A DNA stretch of 64,000 bases from Zanthoxylum bungeanum (GCA_019454045.1 SKCR01023789.1:124001-188000); one strand, 5' to 3'; shown: positions 24,296 to 36,649, numbered from the stretch's first letter. Notes: generated from the sequence alone by a model not told the origin. Numbers and translations are program-made.

Positions 24296-26320
24296 TGTAG
24301 GCATTGTATTTTTGCATATCAGCCCGATGATGAGTCTCGTATGGAGACAACTACTTCTTTAGTCATGAAAGCCGCGGGAAACGAACGTTGGAAGGGTAAA
24401 GTTGGAAAATAGAATTTTGTTGGATTTTATCTGAGTTGTTTAGCTTCGGCTGCTTGTTGGACTTCCTTTTCAAAGCTTATCTTAGGCCCAAGACCCCACA
24501 ACCCATTTACCAAACCCAAACCAAACCCAAAATACCCAAGCCCACCAAGTCAAACCAAGTCCACGCCTAAGGAGGGGTGATTCACGCCCAAATAGTCTTT
24601 ATTTATGTATATGCATATTTATCATATGCTAAAATCTTGTAAAATCCTTTCCTAAATAAAAGAAATCAAATCAAATCCCTACCAAATCAAATCTAATCCC
24701 CACCCCAAATAAGGAGATCTATTCCTTATTAAGAACATGACACCATCAATAGAAATCCTACTCCTAGTCGTATAAGGAAAGCCTCCTCTCCTTTGCCTAT
24801 AAAAAGAGACCTTCACCCTCATTCACAACCCTAGCACTTATACCTCTCTCACACACCTAAGACACTCATCCAAGCCCTCTTGTTCATGCCCAAGCATCTC
24901 CTTCAAGCCTTCATTGCCGCACCTTCAAACCAAATCATCCCTCTTTGCCGCATCCAACCTCCACTCCCTAAACCCTTCACACCCAACACCCTAAACAAAG
25001 CCCCCTTTGCCGCATCTTTTTCCACCCTTGACAGCCCTAATTCACGCCGAAATAAGCCTCCAATACATCCCCAAAGTGCCGTAAATCATCCCCCAAACAC
25101 CGCCCCAATTCCACATCCAAAACAGTCCCAAAAACGCCCCCCACTGCACCTTGAACTGCCACAAATCAGCCCTCTGCTCTGCCAGTTTTTGCAGTGATTT
25201 TAGCCCTCAAAACAGTCCCCGAAACACCTTAAAACTGCACAAAAAAACTGTACAAGACCCCCCTAAAAAATCACCAAAAACCGCACCCCATTGGCCTCCC
25301 AAATCACCCGAAATAGTCCACTAATCAACCAAAACAGTGACCTGAAATGCAGCAGCAAAACAGCAGCAAAACGGACTTAAAACAGCAGCCCAAGCATCAA
25401 AACAACGAGGAAAATTATTGAGTAAACAAATCGGAAAAATATCGGATCATTCGCTCTTCCAACGGACGTGTAACACCCTTTCTTAAGACAACAAAAGAGG
25501 TTAGACCTGAGGGCACCTTTTTACTTATCTTCTTTCGTTTTATTTTATTTATTTTAAAATATTATTGCATGAGAGTCGTTTGAGGCATGATGTGAATGTT
25601 GGATGAGCGGGATATGTGTTCCCTTTTGTGGTATATCTGATGGAAACCCGGACGTAAATTCCATAGCCGATTCCGAATGGACGGTAGTATGGTCTGCACT
25701 CGGGATACAACGCCACGTACCACTTAAGATACACGTATCTCGTCTCATCCAAATTTGTATTTGAGTATGTCATAGTTCTAGGTTGTTTATTTATTATTTT
25801 TAAGCATGATTTAATTTAGTTTTGTTATTTAATTTTAAAGCATGATTATGTTATTTAGGCATGTTGTTTCTTTACTCGTTATGCATGATGTTTAGTCTAG
25901 TTTATATCCATGTTTAAATAATTATTTGTTTATGTTGGTTTGATGGCTCAATATGTTCGATGTATGATATTTTGTATTTGTTGTTTAAAGACTTATTTTC
26001 AAGCATGCAAACTTAGATTAGGATTTATTTAGCGGAAGCATATTAGATCTAAGTGACCTTTGAACATGATTATTGAGTAGATGCGGTTGATTTATTGCAC
26101 AAATTATATCATCACAATGACATAAGTAAGGGACCATTCCGAACCCAACGGTTTGAGGTCTTCCCTTGCGAGGGGTGAGTGCGGCCTTAAATCTTTGTCC
26201 CGGTTCACACCGGGTGGCGACTCCATTATTCTCCAGTTTAGTTCCCCGCGGACAACTCCGTACTCTCAACTAGGCACTGAGCCTAGAACAGCATGCGTCG
26301 CCCAAGTTCTGTGTCCTACA
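24296..26320 (+). repeat. 3' LTR of the Tat element
   Basis: Starts TGTAGGCATTGT and ends GTGTCCTACA, followed by the CTTAT duplication. It has a TATA box (CTATAAAAAG) near 24798. It is nearly identical to 16790-18808. Confidence 0.93.
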
Positions 26321-26325
26321 CTTAT

Positions 26326-27352
26326 GCTAGTCCTTATGGACACCCAATTTTTGCCACTAAGTTATAAGACCATGCCTAAGGGTCGCTGCATCTTATGACT
26401 CAGAAATGTCAAACCATTATCAATAGTATGATTTATGGACAAATTGGTATTGCTTAGTCTGGTAAAGCTTAGTCCTACTAATACGGTTTAAGCCCTTTGG
26501 GTCTATACTTTAAAATGGGAGGCAAATTTTAGACTTAAATTATTATTGAGGATTTTAGAAAGTTTAAGTGAATAACTGTCAAATGGATTCCTCCATTGAA
26601 AATTCCCCAGAGGGAGGGTGGAGCGAACTCTGTTAAATACCCTTACCTCTTAGGCTCTTATCGCCTTGGTGGCAGGAATAAACAATAGATCCTCCAAATT
26701 AGTCCAACACTTTAAATATGCTTTAAGGTAAGCTTTGAGTAAATGATTATTTAGATGTCTTTACAGCTTTTCCTTTTGGCTATAAAAAAGGTAGTGAGTG
26801 AAGGAAGACACCAAATCATTATCTAACTCTAGTAATACATTTGGTTAAATTAACTTTAGTTTGGAAAGTTTTATTAATGCTTTGGTCCCACCCCACTTGT
26901 ATCTTTTATAATATCTTTTATTATAAACAAGTGATTTATATTTATTATCCTTAAAGGTAATAAATCTCTAAGTTCATCACGGAATAATTACTTAGATAAG
27001 GATAAACAATACACTCTCTATTTCTTAGAAAGTCTCTAGATGCTTGCACCCTAAGATAATCATGCCAATTCTAATCATACATAGAATCATCAAGCATATG
27101 AGTTTTAATATGTTGGGATTATTTTAGGCATTAAATAACTTTGATTAATATTTAATTATGATATTGTATTTTATTTTATTCAAATAAATTTACTATTCAC
27201 ATTTTTCTGTAGACATGTGAATTTTAAATGCAATTTCATAATTCAAATCTTAACCAAATCATGCAAAACATGTGCCTAACATTAATTTCAGGGTGTTAGC
27301 TTTCCAACGAGCTTTTAAACACCCAATTTCGAGTTCAAATGAGTGATAAAAA
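26326..27352 (-). other. Leader of the nested copia element, primer-proximal part
   Basis: Untranslated sequence between the copia primer site and the Tat insertion. It includes the module shared with the Tat leader (26565-26900 on the minus strand). Joined with 16491-16784 the leader is about 1.3 kb, long for a copia element. No ORF is credible. Confidence 0.7.
26565..26900 (-). repeat. Shared leader module, copia copy
   Basis: The reverse complement aligns with the Tat leader at 18890-19166. The best-conserved core corresponds to plus 26600-26690, which holds TTCCCCAGAGGGAGGGTGGA, CCTCTTAGGCTCTTATCGCC and GGCAGGAATAAACAA. The copia copy is more AT-rich and has small insertions, as expected for an older copy. 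Confidence 0.85.
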
Positions 27353-27368
27353 TGGCGCGCTGATACCA
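27353..27368 (-). other. Primer-binding site of the nested copia element
   Basis: On the minus strand TGGTATCAGCGCGCCA follows the LTR end CTTCCCAACA after one base. It matches the initiator-Met primer form of copia elements and fixes the element's direction. Confidence 0.85.
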
Positions 27369-27369
27369 C

Positions 27370-29288
27370 TGTTGGGAAGCGACCACGAGTGTGCAGTGTA
27401 AAAATTAAAATTATTATGCTGCTTTCCCTTTGCCTAAGACCCATTTATTTTTATTATTCAACAAGCCTAAACATGTTACTATATATTCTAAGTAAAAAAC
27501 TCATAAAACATGCAAAGAACATAAACCTAAACATGTTAACTATCATAAGAACTCTAATTAAAATAAAGAAAGAAAAAGACTTACTTGAACCGTAGACTCA
27601 TCCAGTCCTCCCTCCAATTTACAAGCTTTTCTCGAACTCAGCAAGCTCTTCCATGTTCCAAAGAGCCACCCAAGTTTTTGGTCTCCAAAGATGCACACAC
27701 CAAAGGCAAAACTCAACGGCAAGACTATGCCTTGAGTACACGGGTATTTTGCCCTTGGTGCTAGCCTAGGAAAATACCTCAAAACTTTTAACTCGAGGTT
27801 CCTCTAGTAAATTAGACTTAAGGATCCTCAAAATCAGTGGCTTACTCTTAAACTTGAGAGTTGATCACTTATATAAACCCAAGATATGAAAGGTTTGGTG
27901 TAACAATTTATTAAGAATTCTTTGGATTTATATAGTGCTCCAAAGACAACAAAATTAATTAAGAATCCGATGTGGGATAAAAGCCACTTTAATTTTAGCC
28001 ATTGGATCTTAATTTAGTGGTTTAATGAGATTATAAAACCCTAATAAGAGTTTGGGCCGAATTGGAATTCAAAACAAATAACAAAATTTTTTTTTACTAT
28101 TCAAATATTACTATTCACATGAATCGTAAATTTTTTTTAATCTATTTATTCCAATTTCCAAAGTTCCCATATCGTCATTCACCAATCCCTAAGCCACTAT
28201 GGAACCTCATAAATGATCTGTTCAATAATTAAATAGATTGAACCATTTATGAACAATTCCTACAGCAATCATATATGCTGTTAAATATATAATGTGCACT
28301 GTTAACAATTGATTTCGACTTTGTTGTGTGTGACCTTTTGGGTTCCCCTCAAGTTGGAAATGAAATGAATCATGATAATTTAATCGAACATAAATTATCC
28401 TTCGATCAGATGGTCTTTCGATTTCAATGACTAAGGTTGACGTCTAGCAACATGTCTAGGCATGAGATTAACATATGATACGGTCCCTCGTCTCACTATA
28501 TCCCTACCTATTGACCTAGGATACGGAAAGTGTCTACCCATATGTTCAAAGGTATGATGTTAATAGTGTCATGAATCGTGCTAACCCAAGAATCTTACAT
28601 GATTCTTCAGCTGTGGCCACAGTCTCAAACATTGATCATACATATCAACCTGCGAACTGGAATACTACTTTTATAAAAAAATATTATCCGTGAGAGTGGC
28701 GATTCTCTATTGTATCTTTACAAACTTCATGTGTTTAAACAAATGACCCAATCATACCCTTATGACTAGATTTTTTGAACCGGTGAAGGAAAATATCAAA
28801 GTTATTTGATCCACACATAAGATTATAAAGACCTCAAGTCTAAGGACTAGTCATATAATCGATACATGAATGTTCTCACAGACACATGGGATAAACACTC
28901 CATATGAAAACTTTCGACGGTCAGTTCGATAGACACAAGCAACTCATGCATCCATGTGATACACCAAGCGGACGGATCTCCACTAGTAGCCTATGATATT
29001 GGCTACCCCACTTAAGGGCGGATCATATCATCATGCTAGTCTCTCCGCTTTGTGAATGTCTAGATTATTCACAAAACTATGACTAGGAACATTTAAGAGT
29101 AATGATTCTCATAAGGCGTGGAAGCCATCGTCTTATTACTCCAAGGGCTTTATTACAGTTTTGATAATTCATATAAGTAATGTAAGACACGTACAATAAA
29201 AATTTGTATTTTATTAATTTATGAAAATATTACAAATACATATACATATAGCTCATCCACAAGTTGGGTATAGGGCATATCCCTAACA
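27370..29288 (-). repeat. 5' LTR of the nested copia element
   Basis: 1919 bp, starting on the minus strand TGTTAGGGATATGCCC and ending CTTCCCAACA. A TATATAAA on the minus strand at about 27927-27934 is a candidate TATA box. Its right edge meets the LARD interior at 29289. Confidence 0.88.
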
Positions 29289-29293
29289 GACGA

Positions 29294-32200
29294 GATAGTT
29301 CCAAAACTGTGAGTCGAAATATATTCATAGGATCCTGCTCTCACAATGGAATTCGATTTAATTATTGAATTCCCATTCTCCGTTAGGATTTATGGTATTA
29401 CTTAAAGTAATGGAAAATATTACTGTGTTAAAATTCCATAATTAAGGCAGTGGGTAATTTTATAAAATATTTTACTTCGTTTTTCTTTTATTCTATATTG
29501 TTTATAGAATTATACTTCTAATCCACTACATGTTTATTACTTGAATAGGTTTTCTGACTTTACGTATGGTTACGTAATTCTAGAATAGATTCTAGAAAGA
29601 CAGTAGACTTAGATATTGTTAGATTAGTTAAAACCATCGGGAACTGTTGTTCCAATTTCCTTGATAATCAAGATGGTTAGTGACTCATTTTCTAAGTCAC
29701 GATTAAGTAATCTAAATAGATATCTTTTAAGGATATAATAGACTTGAAAGAATTGTTTCTTATGCAGTAAGAATTGACTTAAACTAGTTCATGTCTCGAG
29801 ATTCTTGACTGGCATTAAGAAAACCCCTTTATTATTTGTTTATCTTTTAATGAAGTTTCTTGGCTTTAGTGACTTTTAGAAGTCACGTGTTTGACACGGT
29901 TTTCTAATCAATTATTTGAAATTATTTTGAATCATTGAAGGCAAATTATAAAGCTAAAGAAATGAGATATGTATAGTTGTGTATAGAGAATATCGATTCT
30001 CACAATACAACAACTGTATGTATTGGATACTAGATCTTCCGTCTAGTTATTTAAAATAATGTTTAATAACTGTTTTGATATTTGATATCAGAACTTATGA
30101 CTATTAGATAGTTACTTGTTCTGTATAAACAGATGTTACATTTTTTAAGATGACTAGTAGTGTCATTAATGAAAAGATAAACATTAAGAAAAATATTCGG
30201 TAAAATAAATAACTTAGAACTGTGCATTATGAAATTTTATCATAAAAGCATTAGATGTTTATTCTATTTGGTAAAGGATGGTTTGATACGAGATCACACC
30301 ATATACCTTATCCATTTAATGAATATTGTATTCAGGATATGATTATATTTCATTTAATCAATTATCGTAATTGGGCCACAAGATTTATTAAACTGATACA
30401 TTGAATGTATTTAGTTTAATGAATTAAAAATTATCTTAGATAGTTTTCTTTACTCCGTAACTTAGTTAATGATTTTTTATGACTTTGTTACTTGTTTCTA
30501 ATAGAGAACATATTGAACGTCTTGAATTATTCGAGAACTTTCAATATGTTTCTGATGGATGCGGATAAAATATTTTGAATGGTTCAAAAATATTCTATTT
30601 GAAGTGTTGAAAACTATATGTTATAAAATTCATCGTGAGTCTTTGAATTTTTCAAGGATGTTTGATATGATCAAACACATGAATTTAAGGTAATTAGTTC
30701 TAAAGTTATTTAAAGAATGTGATTCTTGCTCAATATTAAACTTCCACGATTCCATATTGATGGAATTGGTCATTGGGAGTAATTGAATCTTATATGATTC
30801 GATTCATTGATATTGAGTGTTACCGAATTAGGTTTCAATACTCTTGGGGTTATGCTCCACTAACACTAATTCATCTCTTTAATTAAGGTTCCATTTATTC
30901 CTATAGTTACATATATGATATGTATAGTGAAAAATTCGAATCTTGAAAAGTTTGAGATTTGAATCTTTCTTTTGTATAATGGTTATATAATTGAAAGTAC
31001 TTGTGCCTATGAAGTACGAGTGAATGGTTTATTATTTATTCTATTAATGGAATATTATATTCTATTTGATAGAATATCTTTGCTACGATCCCGAGCAATA
31101 AAATTATTTTGTTACTTGGTGGTTAACATTATATGTTAACGATTGAAGAAAATATTTGACTTATTGAAGTCAAATGTGAAAATGATAAACAATAAATGGA
31201 GCTACATAATTAATAAGATGAAAAGATCCTTAGTCATCTTCCGTATAAATCCAATAGGATGTTAGAATCATTTACGAAGTATTTGATACTTATTGGTTCT
31301 GTTGTTTTCTTATTGAAGAAAATTATCATATAACTTACAGTGGGAGCGATATTTGATATCGATTTCGGAAGTTAACATTGAACTATAGATCTAAGATTGT
31401 TCATAGCTTACTACGATCAAGTTTTAAACTTGATTAAGCTTTCGTTATGAATAGTTCATAATGTTTGTAAATTATTTACGCAGCAAAAGCACGGTGAGCT
31501 TGATAAAGGTTTGACATTTATAGTATGACAATGAGAAAGGTTATCCTCAATAATCTATTATAGATTCTGAAAATACTTGTCTCTAGTCGTACTAATTGAA
31601 CAGTTAAATATTTGTTAGTTAATATTGATATTAAACTATGTATTTTGGCTAAAGAATGCAAAGTGGCGTCCTTGAGTGATTTCTTCGAATGAGAGATCCA
31701 TCGTGATTTCTTTGTTTGAAGAGTTAATTCTAGAATGGCCCTAGAGTTTGCATTCTGCTAAAATCACAGTTTGATATACTAGCTTATAGAGCCTATTGTA
31801 CACTTAGATAAGCTTTCTGAAAATTATATTGTAGACTCAGATAAGCTTTCTGAAAATTTGTGTTCTCTAATTTTGATACAGTTATATTGTCTGATTTTAT
31901 CAAAGCATAGAGAATACATATTTGTTAGTAGGGTCAGTGGGAGCATACAAACTTCTTTCTAGTATTCTATATCCTAAGTCTTCTTTTCTCCATGAAAGTA
32001 GTGAGAGTAGTCTCCGTTATATTTGATATAAAGTTTTATATACGATATAAAACTAAGAGACTTGTGAGATATTCTCATTAGTCGCGTATTAGATATGATC
32101 TAATAAGGGACATAGTAAAACTATCTGTATGACAGTTAGTATAACTGTTTGACAGTTAACATGTCTTTTAGATATATAGTGTTCATCTTTCGTAAAGAAT

Positions 32201-32607
32201 GATTCCATTACCGAAAGAGACATTGATTGGAATGTCTAGTCAATCTTATGCATCATAGGATGATGACGTAGTGAATACAATATTATGTGCGATTAAAAAT
32301 ATCAATTTAATCGTAATTGTTATAAGTTATTTTGATATGCTACAGACCATGTGATGGATCTTGAACATGTTCTTTGTGATCTTTGAGATATTAAGAGCGG
32401 ATTTCTAATTCACGGAGAATTTAATCTGCAACCATAAGATGTTATATTAGTTATGATCCTAATTATGAAATTAGATGGTCTATGTCATATAAAGTCAGAA
32501 AAGATGCAGTGGGAGTGTCATCATTGTATCTACTAAACTAGTGGAATCAGTTGTAACTTATGAAGTATTGACTTAAGAAGTTACAAAGTGACCTCAATGG
32601 TTAGAAG
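29294..32607 (+). other. LARD internal region, right part (noncoding)
   Basis: About 3.3 kb of AT-rich sequence dense in stops, with no recognisable gag or pol. The string CAGTGGGAG(C/T) occurs three times (near 31340, 31936 and 32506). One occurrence is in a VSGS-like context that could be a faint trace of copia RT, but neighbouring motifs are absent. I treat it as noncoding. Confidence 0.6.
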
Positions 32608-35144
32608 TGTTGATATTACAACATGTACTGGTTTTCAGAGTGTCAATCCGGATCGTATTTATGTCCGATTCATAAATACGAGTAATTCTATTTTCCATAA
32701 TATTATTACTAATTTAATGATAGTACCCTTGTCTTTTATAGACTTATTCGATCTAATTACGATTAGATATCTGATTACGATTAGATTGAAACTGAATCTG
32801 GTTCAGTGATATGTGTATATTAGATAAAGACCCCTAGGATTTATAAAATAGTGCGCAATTACAACATAGTTTGTAATTGATATTGGCAAGCGCACTATTA
32901 GATGTATATCCTTAAATAAAGTTCCTGGTCAAGATTTACTAACACATGTCGGCTAGTAAAATCCGCTGACACCAGTACATGTCGTATATCATGACTTGGT
33001 CCGATGATTTATCCCAATGAACCATGAGTCTCGGGAGACTCGTATAGACATGTATGTGTTTATTTGATAAACACTAAACTACTCACTGAAGATTTCCTAA
33101 TAGATAGTACACCAACGTCAATATGAATCTTCATTAGTTGAGTAAGCATAGTGGTCCTTTGACTTGTGATACCACAGTGAGATATATGAGTTATCCTCCA
33201 CACTTTGATAGTAGTCACGTCACCGATCTATTTAGATCAGACCTCCGCTTGTTCGTTGCGTGTGGAGTAATGCTATGATATCTAGTGTGTATCAAGATAG
33301 GATATGTCAATCCTGTGTACAGGGCATAGGCATCCTCACGAGTTTACGATCTAATAAATCCATGGCCGTGGTATAATTTTGAAAATCAGTTCTGAGTGTT
33401 ATTTCGAGATCATAATTGAAAGTCAACTATATTATACCGAACGGATTTGACGTTCTCATCTATATACCAAGTATAATATAGATAGCCTATGACGGAGGGA
33501 TTATACGAATGCAATGACCTCAGTTTGCATAGTTTAGTGAGATTATATGTGATCGTCATAATTCATGAGTTGGTGAATTATGGACATGAAATGGATTTCG
33601 TGAAGGAAAAACCTAAACTTAAAGAGTCTCACAATATGAAGTGTACTCGTTGAGCACTTGGGCAACGCGATATGAATAATACAGATTATTAATAATACTT
33701 CATTGGATTAAATGAGTTAATTCGAATCGTTTAATCGGTTAAACGATAACACATGCATAAGGGCATTTTTTGATCATCAATAATTAAATGTATTTATATT
33801 TGATACAAAATTTGATTTTATACATATTAATTATTTGTCAAATGAGATTTTGACACATGCCATTAGTATATGTATTTGTTATTTAATGTAAATAAAATAC
33901 ATATATAATAATAATTATATTAATTAATTATTTAGATATTTAATTGTTAAATATTTGAATAATTAATTGATAAACTTTTCATAATTGTTATGAAATGTGT
34001 TTAATTATTATTTGAAAACATGACAGGTTTTTATTAAGCTAAATGTGTATGAATTTTATTGGCCACCAAAAAGCTTAATATATTTTAATTAGATTAAATT
34101 GCAAAAAATGACCATAATACCCCTAAATGACGGCAATGTAATTTTAAAAAGGGAAATGTTTTATTCTTCATAATTTATCTTTATCAATGGTCGAACCACT
34201 CCTAAAATAAACCCTAAGATTTGCTTTGATCAAATTATGAAGAAATGAAGGAAAATTTCAAGAAAAGGCTCAGCGAAACAAGAGATTAAAGGTAATCTTT
34301 TATAACCCTAAGCTTGAAATTTAGTTTCATGTTTTTCTTGAATTCTTAGAATTGTTCTAGGGTTCCTTAGTTTCTTAAATTTAGGGTTTTTGGTTGTGGT
34401 TGATGAAATTGGAAGTGTTGGCATGTGTGAAGTAGACTTTAGATGGAATTAGTGTAATCTTTGTCCAAATTATTCATTGATGATATGTTGTCATTCTAGA
34501 GTGTTATGACCACTATTGTAACACCTAGAATTGTTCTTGGGTTGTTCATATATGCTGACTTGATTTGGTGTTTTGATTAATTGATTTAATCTTGAAAAAT
34601 TGGATTTAAAGCATGAAAAATCATAATTTCGGTTTCTGGATCAGATCTGAACAAACTAGAAATTATGTGACGAATTTGATATCATATGAATGTATTGGAT
34701 ATGTTTTGGGAGTTGGAAAAATTACCGGAAAGTATTTCGGAGTTGAAATAAGTGAATACAACCAAAAACGGCATTACCAGGTGACGTTTGAGCCAACCTG
34801 GCGATAGCTGTCCAAACAGTGAATTCGTCACTGTTCGAGCAGCCCATGAACTGCCCTAACACTATTGGGGCTGACCTGCGCAGTCGCTATAAGTGTTGGG
34901 TGGTCGGTTCGGTCGAAAACGTATTTTAGGCCATTTTGCCGAAAAAAAAATTTCGTAAAAGTTTCACGATATTTCATATATATTTATGTCGTTATTTAAT
35001 ATCGAATAAATAAGTTTAGGTGAAATATGAATAAATTATTCATATTAGATTTTGAATAATTTATTCAGTAATTTGAAAAGGTTTTAAAATTACGATTTCT
35101 CCCGAACCGCGCTTCCGCCACTCCCTTCGCCCAAAACCCCAACA
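32608..35144 (+). repeat. 3' LTR of the LARD-like element
   Basis: It ends CCAAAACCCCAACA, followed by the TCTGG duplication. Homology with the 5' LTR is clear from CAGAGTGTCAATCCGGATCG (about 32636) onward. The first 25 bases differ (TGTTGATATTACAACATG), so the exact start is uncertain. It keeps about 160 bp that the 5' LTR has lost and has a GATTACGATTAGAT duplication near 32757-32786. Confidence 0.85.
34810..34900. repeat. Two adjacent inverted repeats in the LARD 3' LTR
   Basis: Counterparts of 13270-13359: TCCAAACAGTGA with TCACTGTTCG, then CCTAACACTATTGGGGCTG (34855) paired with CAGTCGCTATAAGTGTTGGG (ending 34900). Both structures persist although the two LTRs have diverged. Confidence 0.65.
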
Positions 35145-35529
35145 TCTGGCATCATTTATCATCACACCTTCCCAGAACCTCTTCTGCTGGTGCTTCACTG
35201 TCTATGACCACCGACCTCACTCACCGTGGTTTCCTCTTTCTAACCTCTAGCTCCCTTTCTACACCAACCATTCTCTTCCCACTAGCAATTTCTTCCATCT
35301 TTCTATTAGGCCCCATTTGTGTAGTTTTCTTATTTTCCTTTCCAACATCTTGATATTCTCCATCATGGTTTTCATGAAAGCTTGAGTTACTTCCTTTTCT
35401 TTCGAGCATTCTCTTTCCAACAGTAAATTCATTTCCATTTTTCCATCCACTTCGCCGTTAAGGCCTTCAGGACTCTATGATTTTTGTCTTCTGCAATCGC
35501 CTCAGTGTGTTGGCTGTTTTTTATACTTT
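35145..35529 (-). pseudogene. N-terminal gag remnant of the split gypsy element
   Basis: The minus strand holds a charged, helical-looking segment (MDGKMEMNLLLERECSKEKE, then QAFMKTMMENIKMLERKIRK), typical in composition of the N-terminal gag region of Tat-like gypsy elements. It abuts the LARD insertion (35144/35145) and would continue at 11335 downward into the gag described at 10128-11335. It lies just downstream of the primer site at 35530-35546. The frame is broken. Confidence 0.6.
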
Positions 35530-35546
35530 CCCCAGTGACGGAGCCA
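35530..35546 (-). other. Primer-binding site of the split gypsy element
   Basis: On the minus strand it reads TGGCTCCGTCACTGGGG, of the form seen in Tat/Athila gypsy elements (TGG-CNCCGT...GGGG). It sits between the LTR (higher coordinates) and gag, as expected for a minus-strand element. Confidence 0.65.
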
Positions 35547-35547
35547 A

Positions 35548-36633
35548 CTATTTAGGGTTTTTTTCGTTCCAAGGGTAATATGGGAAATTAACCACTCGAA
35601 CGAATCTCTTTCAGCAATAAATTTTTTTAGTTAGTATGGAAACAAAAGAAAATTTAATAAGTATACAATAAAAGCAAAGAGACACAGATTTACGTGGTTC
35701 GACAAAGAGTTACTCCAACCTACTTCCACGAGAGAAATTATGTGTATTTTATTACTTGCTCAGGGTCAAGACCGACTTGAGCTACACGTGGGGGTGAATA
35801 CAAGAATACAAATAAGCACTCCAAGCCTACAACAAGTCTGGTACAAATCTCTCAGGTGGCCGGGTGTTGACCTGCTTTCTCTCTCTCTATCACTAACTTT
35901 TCAACTATCAATGTTTCTAGAAGTTGTGAGATATAAAAATTTATCAACTATTGAATCTGAGACTTCGACCTCTTTATATATGCTCTCAAATTTATTATTC
36001 TACCAACCTATGATATTAGTTTTCGTTATCAGGCCATCATTGTCCTCATGCTGCTTTCCCCAACCACTCAACAAACAGCTATACTATCACTAGGCTCAAC
36101 TACCTTTGTCAGCATAAACACATCATTACCACATTTTAGCCACTGCTACATACTTTGTTGACGTGACAACCTATGATTCAACTACTCCAATACTTTTTCG
36201 TCCTATGAATAGCTGGCATAGTCTTCCTCTAATAAAAGTCGTTGATCCACTGCTGACATCATTAATCTTTTAGAAGCTCAAACTCCTAAATATGACGTAC
36301 ATCATATGACCTCAGCACAGGTCGACCTATAGTTACACCGTTGGGTTGGGTTCCTGAAGTGGATGATACTCTTGGAAGCTCTGTCAAACTCTTTCAACCA
36401 GGTCGGGGCTCTGCTGATAAGGACCTCTCGGGTCGGTTTTCACAAATCCTCTAATAACCTCAAATCCATCATTCATTCATTAGGTCGGGTCGATATGATA
36501 ACTCACTTCGTCCCTAATACGATCTATCCTAAGGAGAACTCATATGTGTCACAAGGTAGAGTCCTTTATCTGACCTATCTCACTCCGAGTCCTTAGGAAT
36601 TTGCTATCCTTTTTTGGTCGATTATAATACTCA
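35548..36633 (-). repeat. LTR of the split gypsy element (upper copy)
   Basis: Positions 35560-35960 match the lower copy at 9690-10100. On the minus strand a purine run (CCGAGAAGGGGGAAAA, from 36634-36649) directly precedes TGAGTATTATAATCG, which would put the LTR start at 36633. If so, this LTR has both a polypurine tract and a primer site beside it. An alternative outer edge is TGTTGGTGAAC at 36865. Neither edge has a matching target duplication. Confidence 0.55.
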
Positions 36634-36649
36634 TTTTCCCCCTTCTCGG

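Larger units (their letters stand above)
16790..26320 (+). mobile_element. Tat-lineage Ty3/gypsy retrotransposon, internally deleted
   Basis: Target duplications CTTAT flank it at 16785-16789 and 26321-26325. LTRs of 2019 bp (16790-18808) and 2025 bp (24296-26320) differ by only a few percent by eye, so it is the youngest layer of the stack. It has a tRNA-type primer site, a polypurine tract, and a pol remnant with the second, archaeal-type RNase H that marks the Tat lineage. gag, protease and most of RT are absent: the leader runs into the end of RT at about 19755. A long 3' untranslated region carries tandem repeats. Confidence 0.93.
14252..29288 (-). mobile_element. Nested Ty1/copia element, minus strand
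   Basis: Read on the minus strand: complete 5' LTR (29288-27370), primer site (27368-27353), long leader (27352-26326 and 16784-16491), gag-protease-pre-integrase remnant (about 16490-15000), then a truncated 3' LTR (about 14995-14252). The Tat element 16790-26320 is inserted in the leader. Flanking pentamers are GGTGA (14247-14251) and GACGA (29289-29293), alike except for two transitions, so probably an aged target duplication. Integrase, RT, RNase H and the U3 of the 3' LTR were removed by a deletion near 14995. Confidence 0.85.
11336..35144 (+). mobile_element. Nested LARD-like LTR retrotransposon with TCTGG duplications
   Basis: The element is flanked by TCTGG at 11331-11335 and 35145-35149. 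The LTRs are 2271 bp (11336-13606) and about 2537 bp (32608-35144). The 5' LTR is bounded by TGTTAGGG and CCCTAACA. A primer site, TGGTATCAAAGCAGG at 13611, resembles the initiator-tRNA-Met site of copia elements. After removing the nested insertion (14252-29288), the internal region is about 4 kb of AT-rich DNA in which I find no gag or pol. Large LTRs, a primer site and a noncoding interior fit a large retrotransposon derivative moved in trans. The LTRs differ by indels and many substitutions, so it is old. Confidence 0.88.

Noticed and set aside
31326..32520. CAGTGGGAG(C/T) strings read as copia RT (VSGS) or as polypurine tracts
   Set aside because: No neighbouring YVDD, RNase H or LTR start is found at the right distance, so the evidence is too weak to call either.
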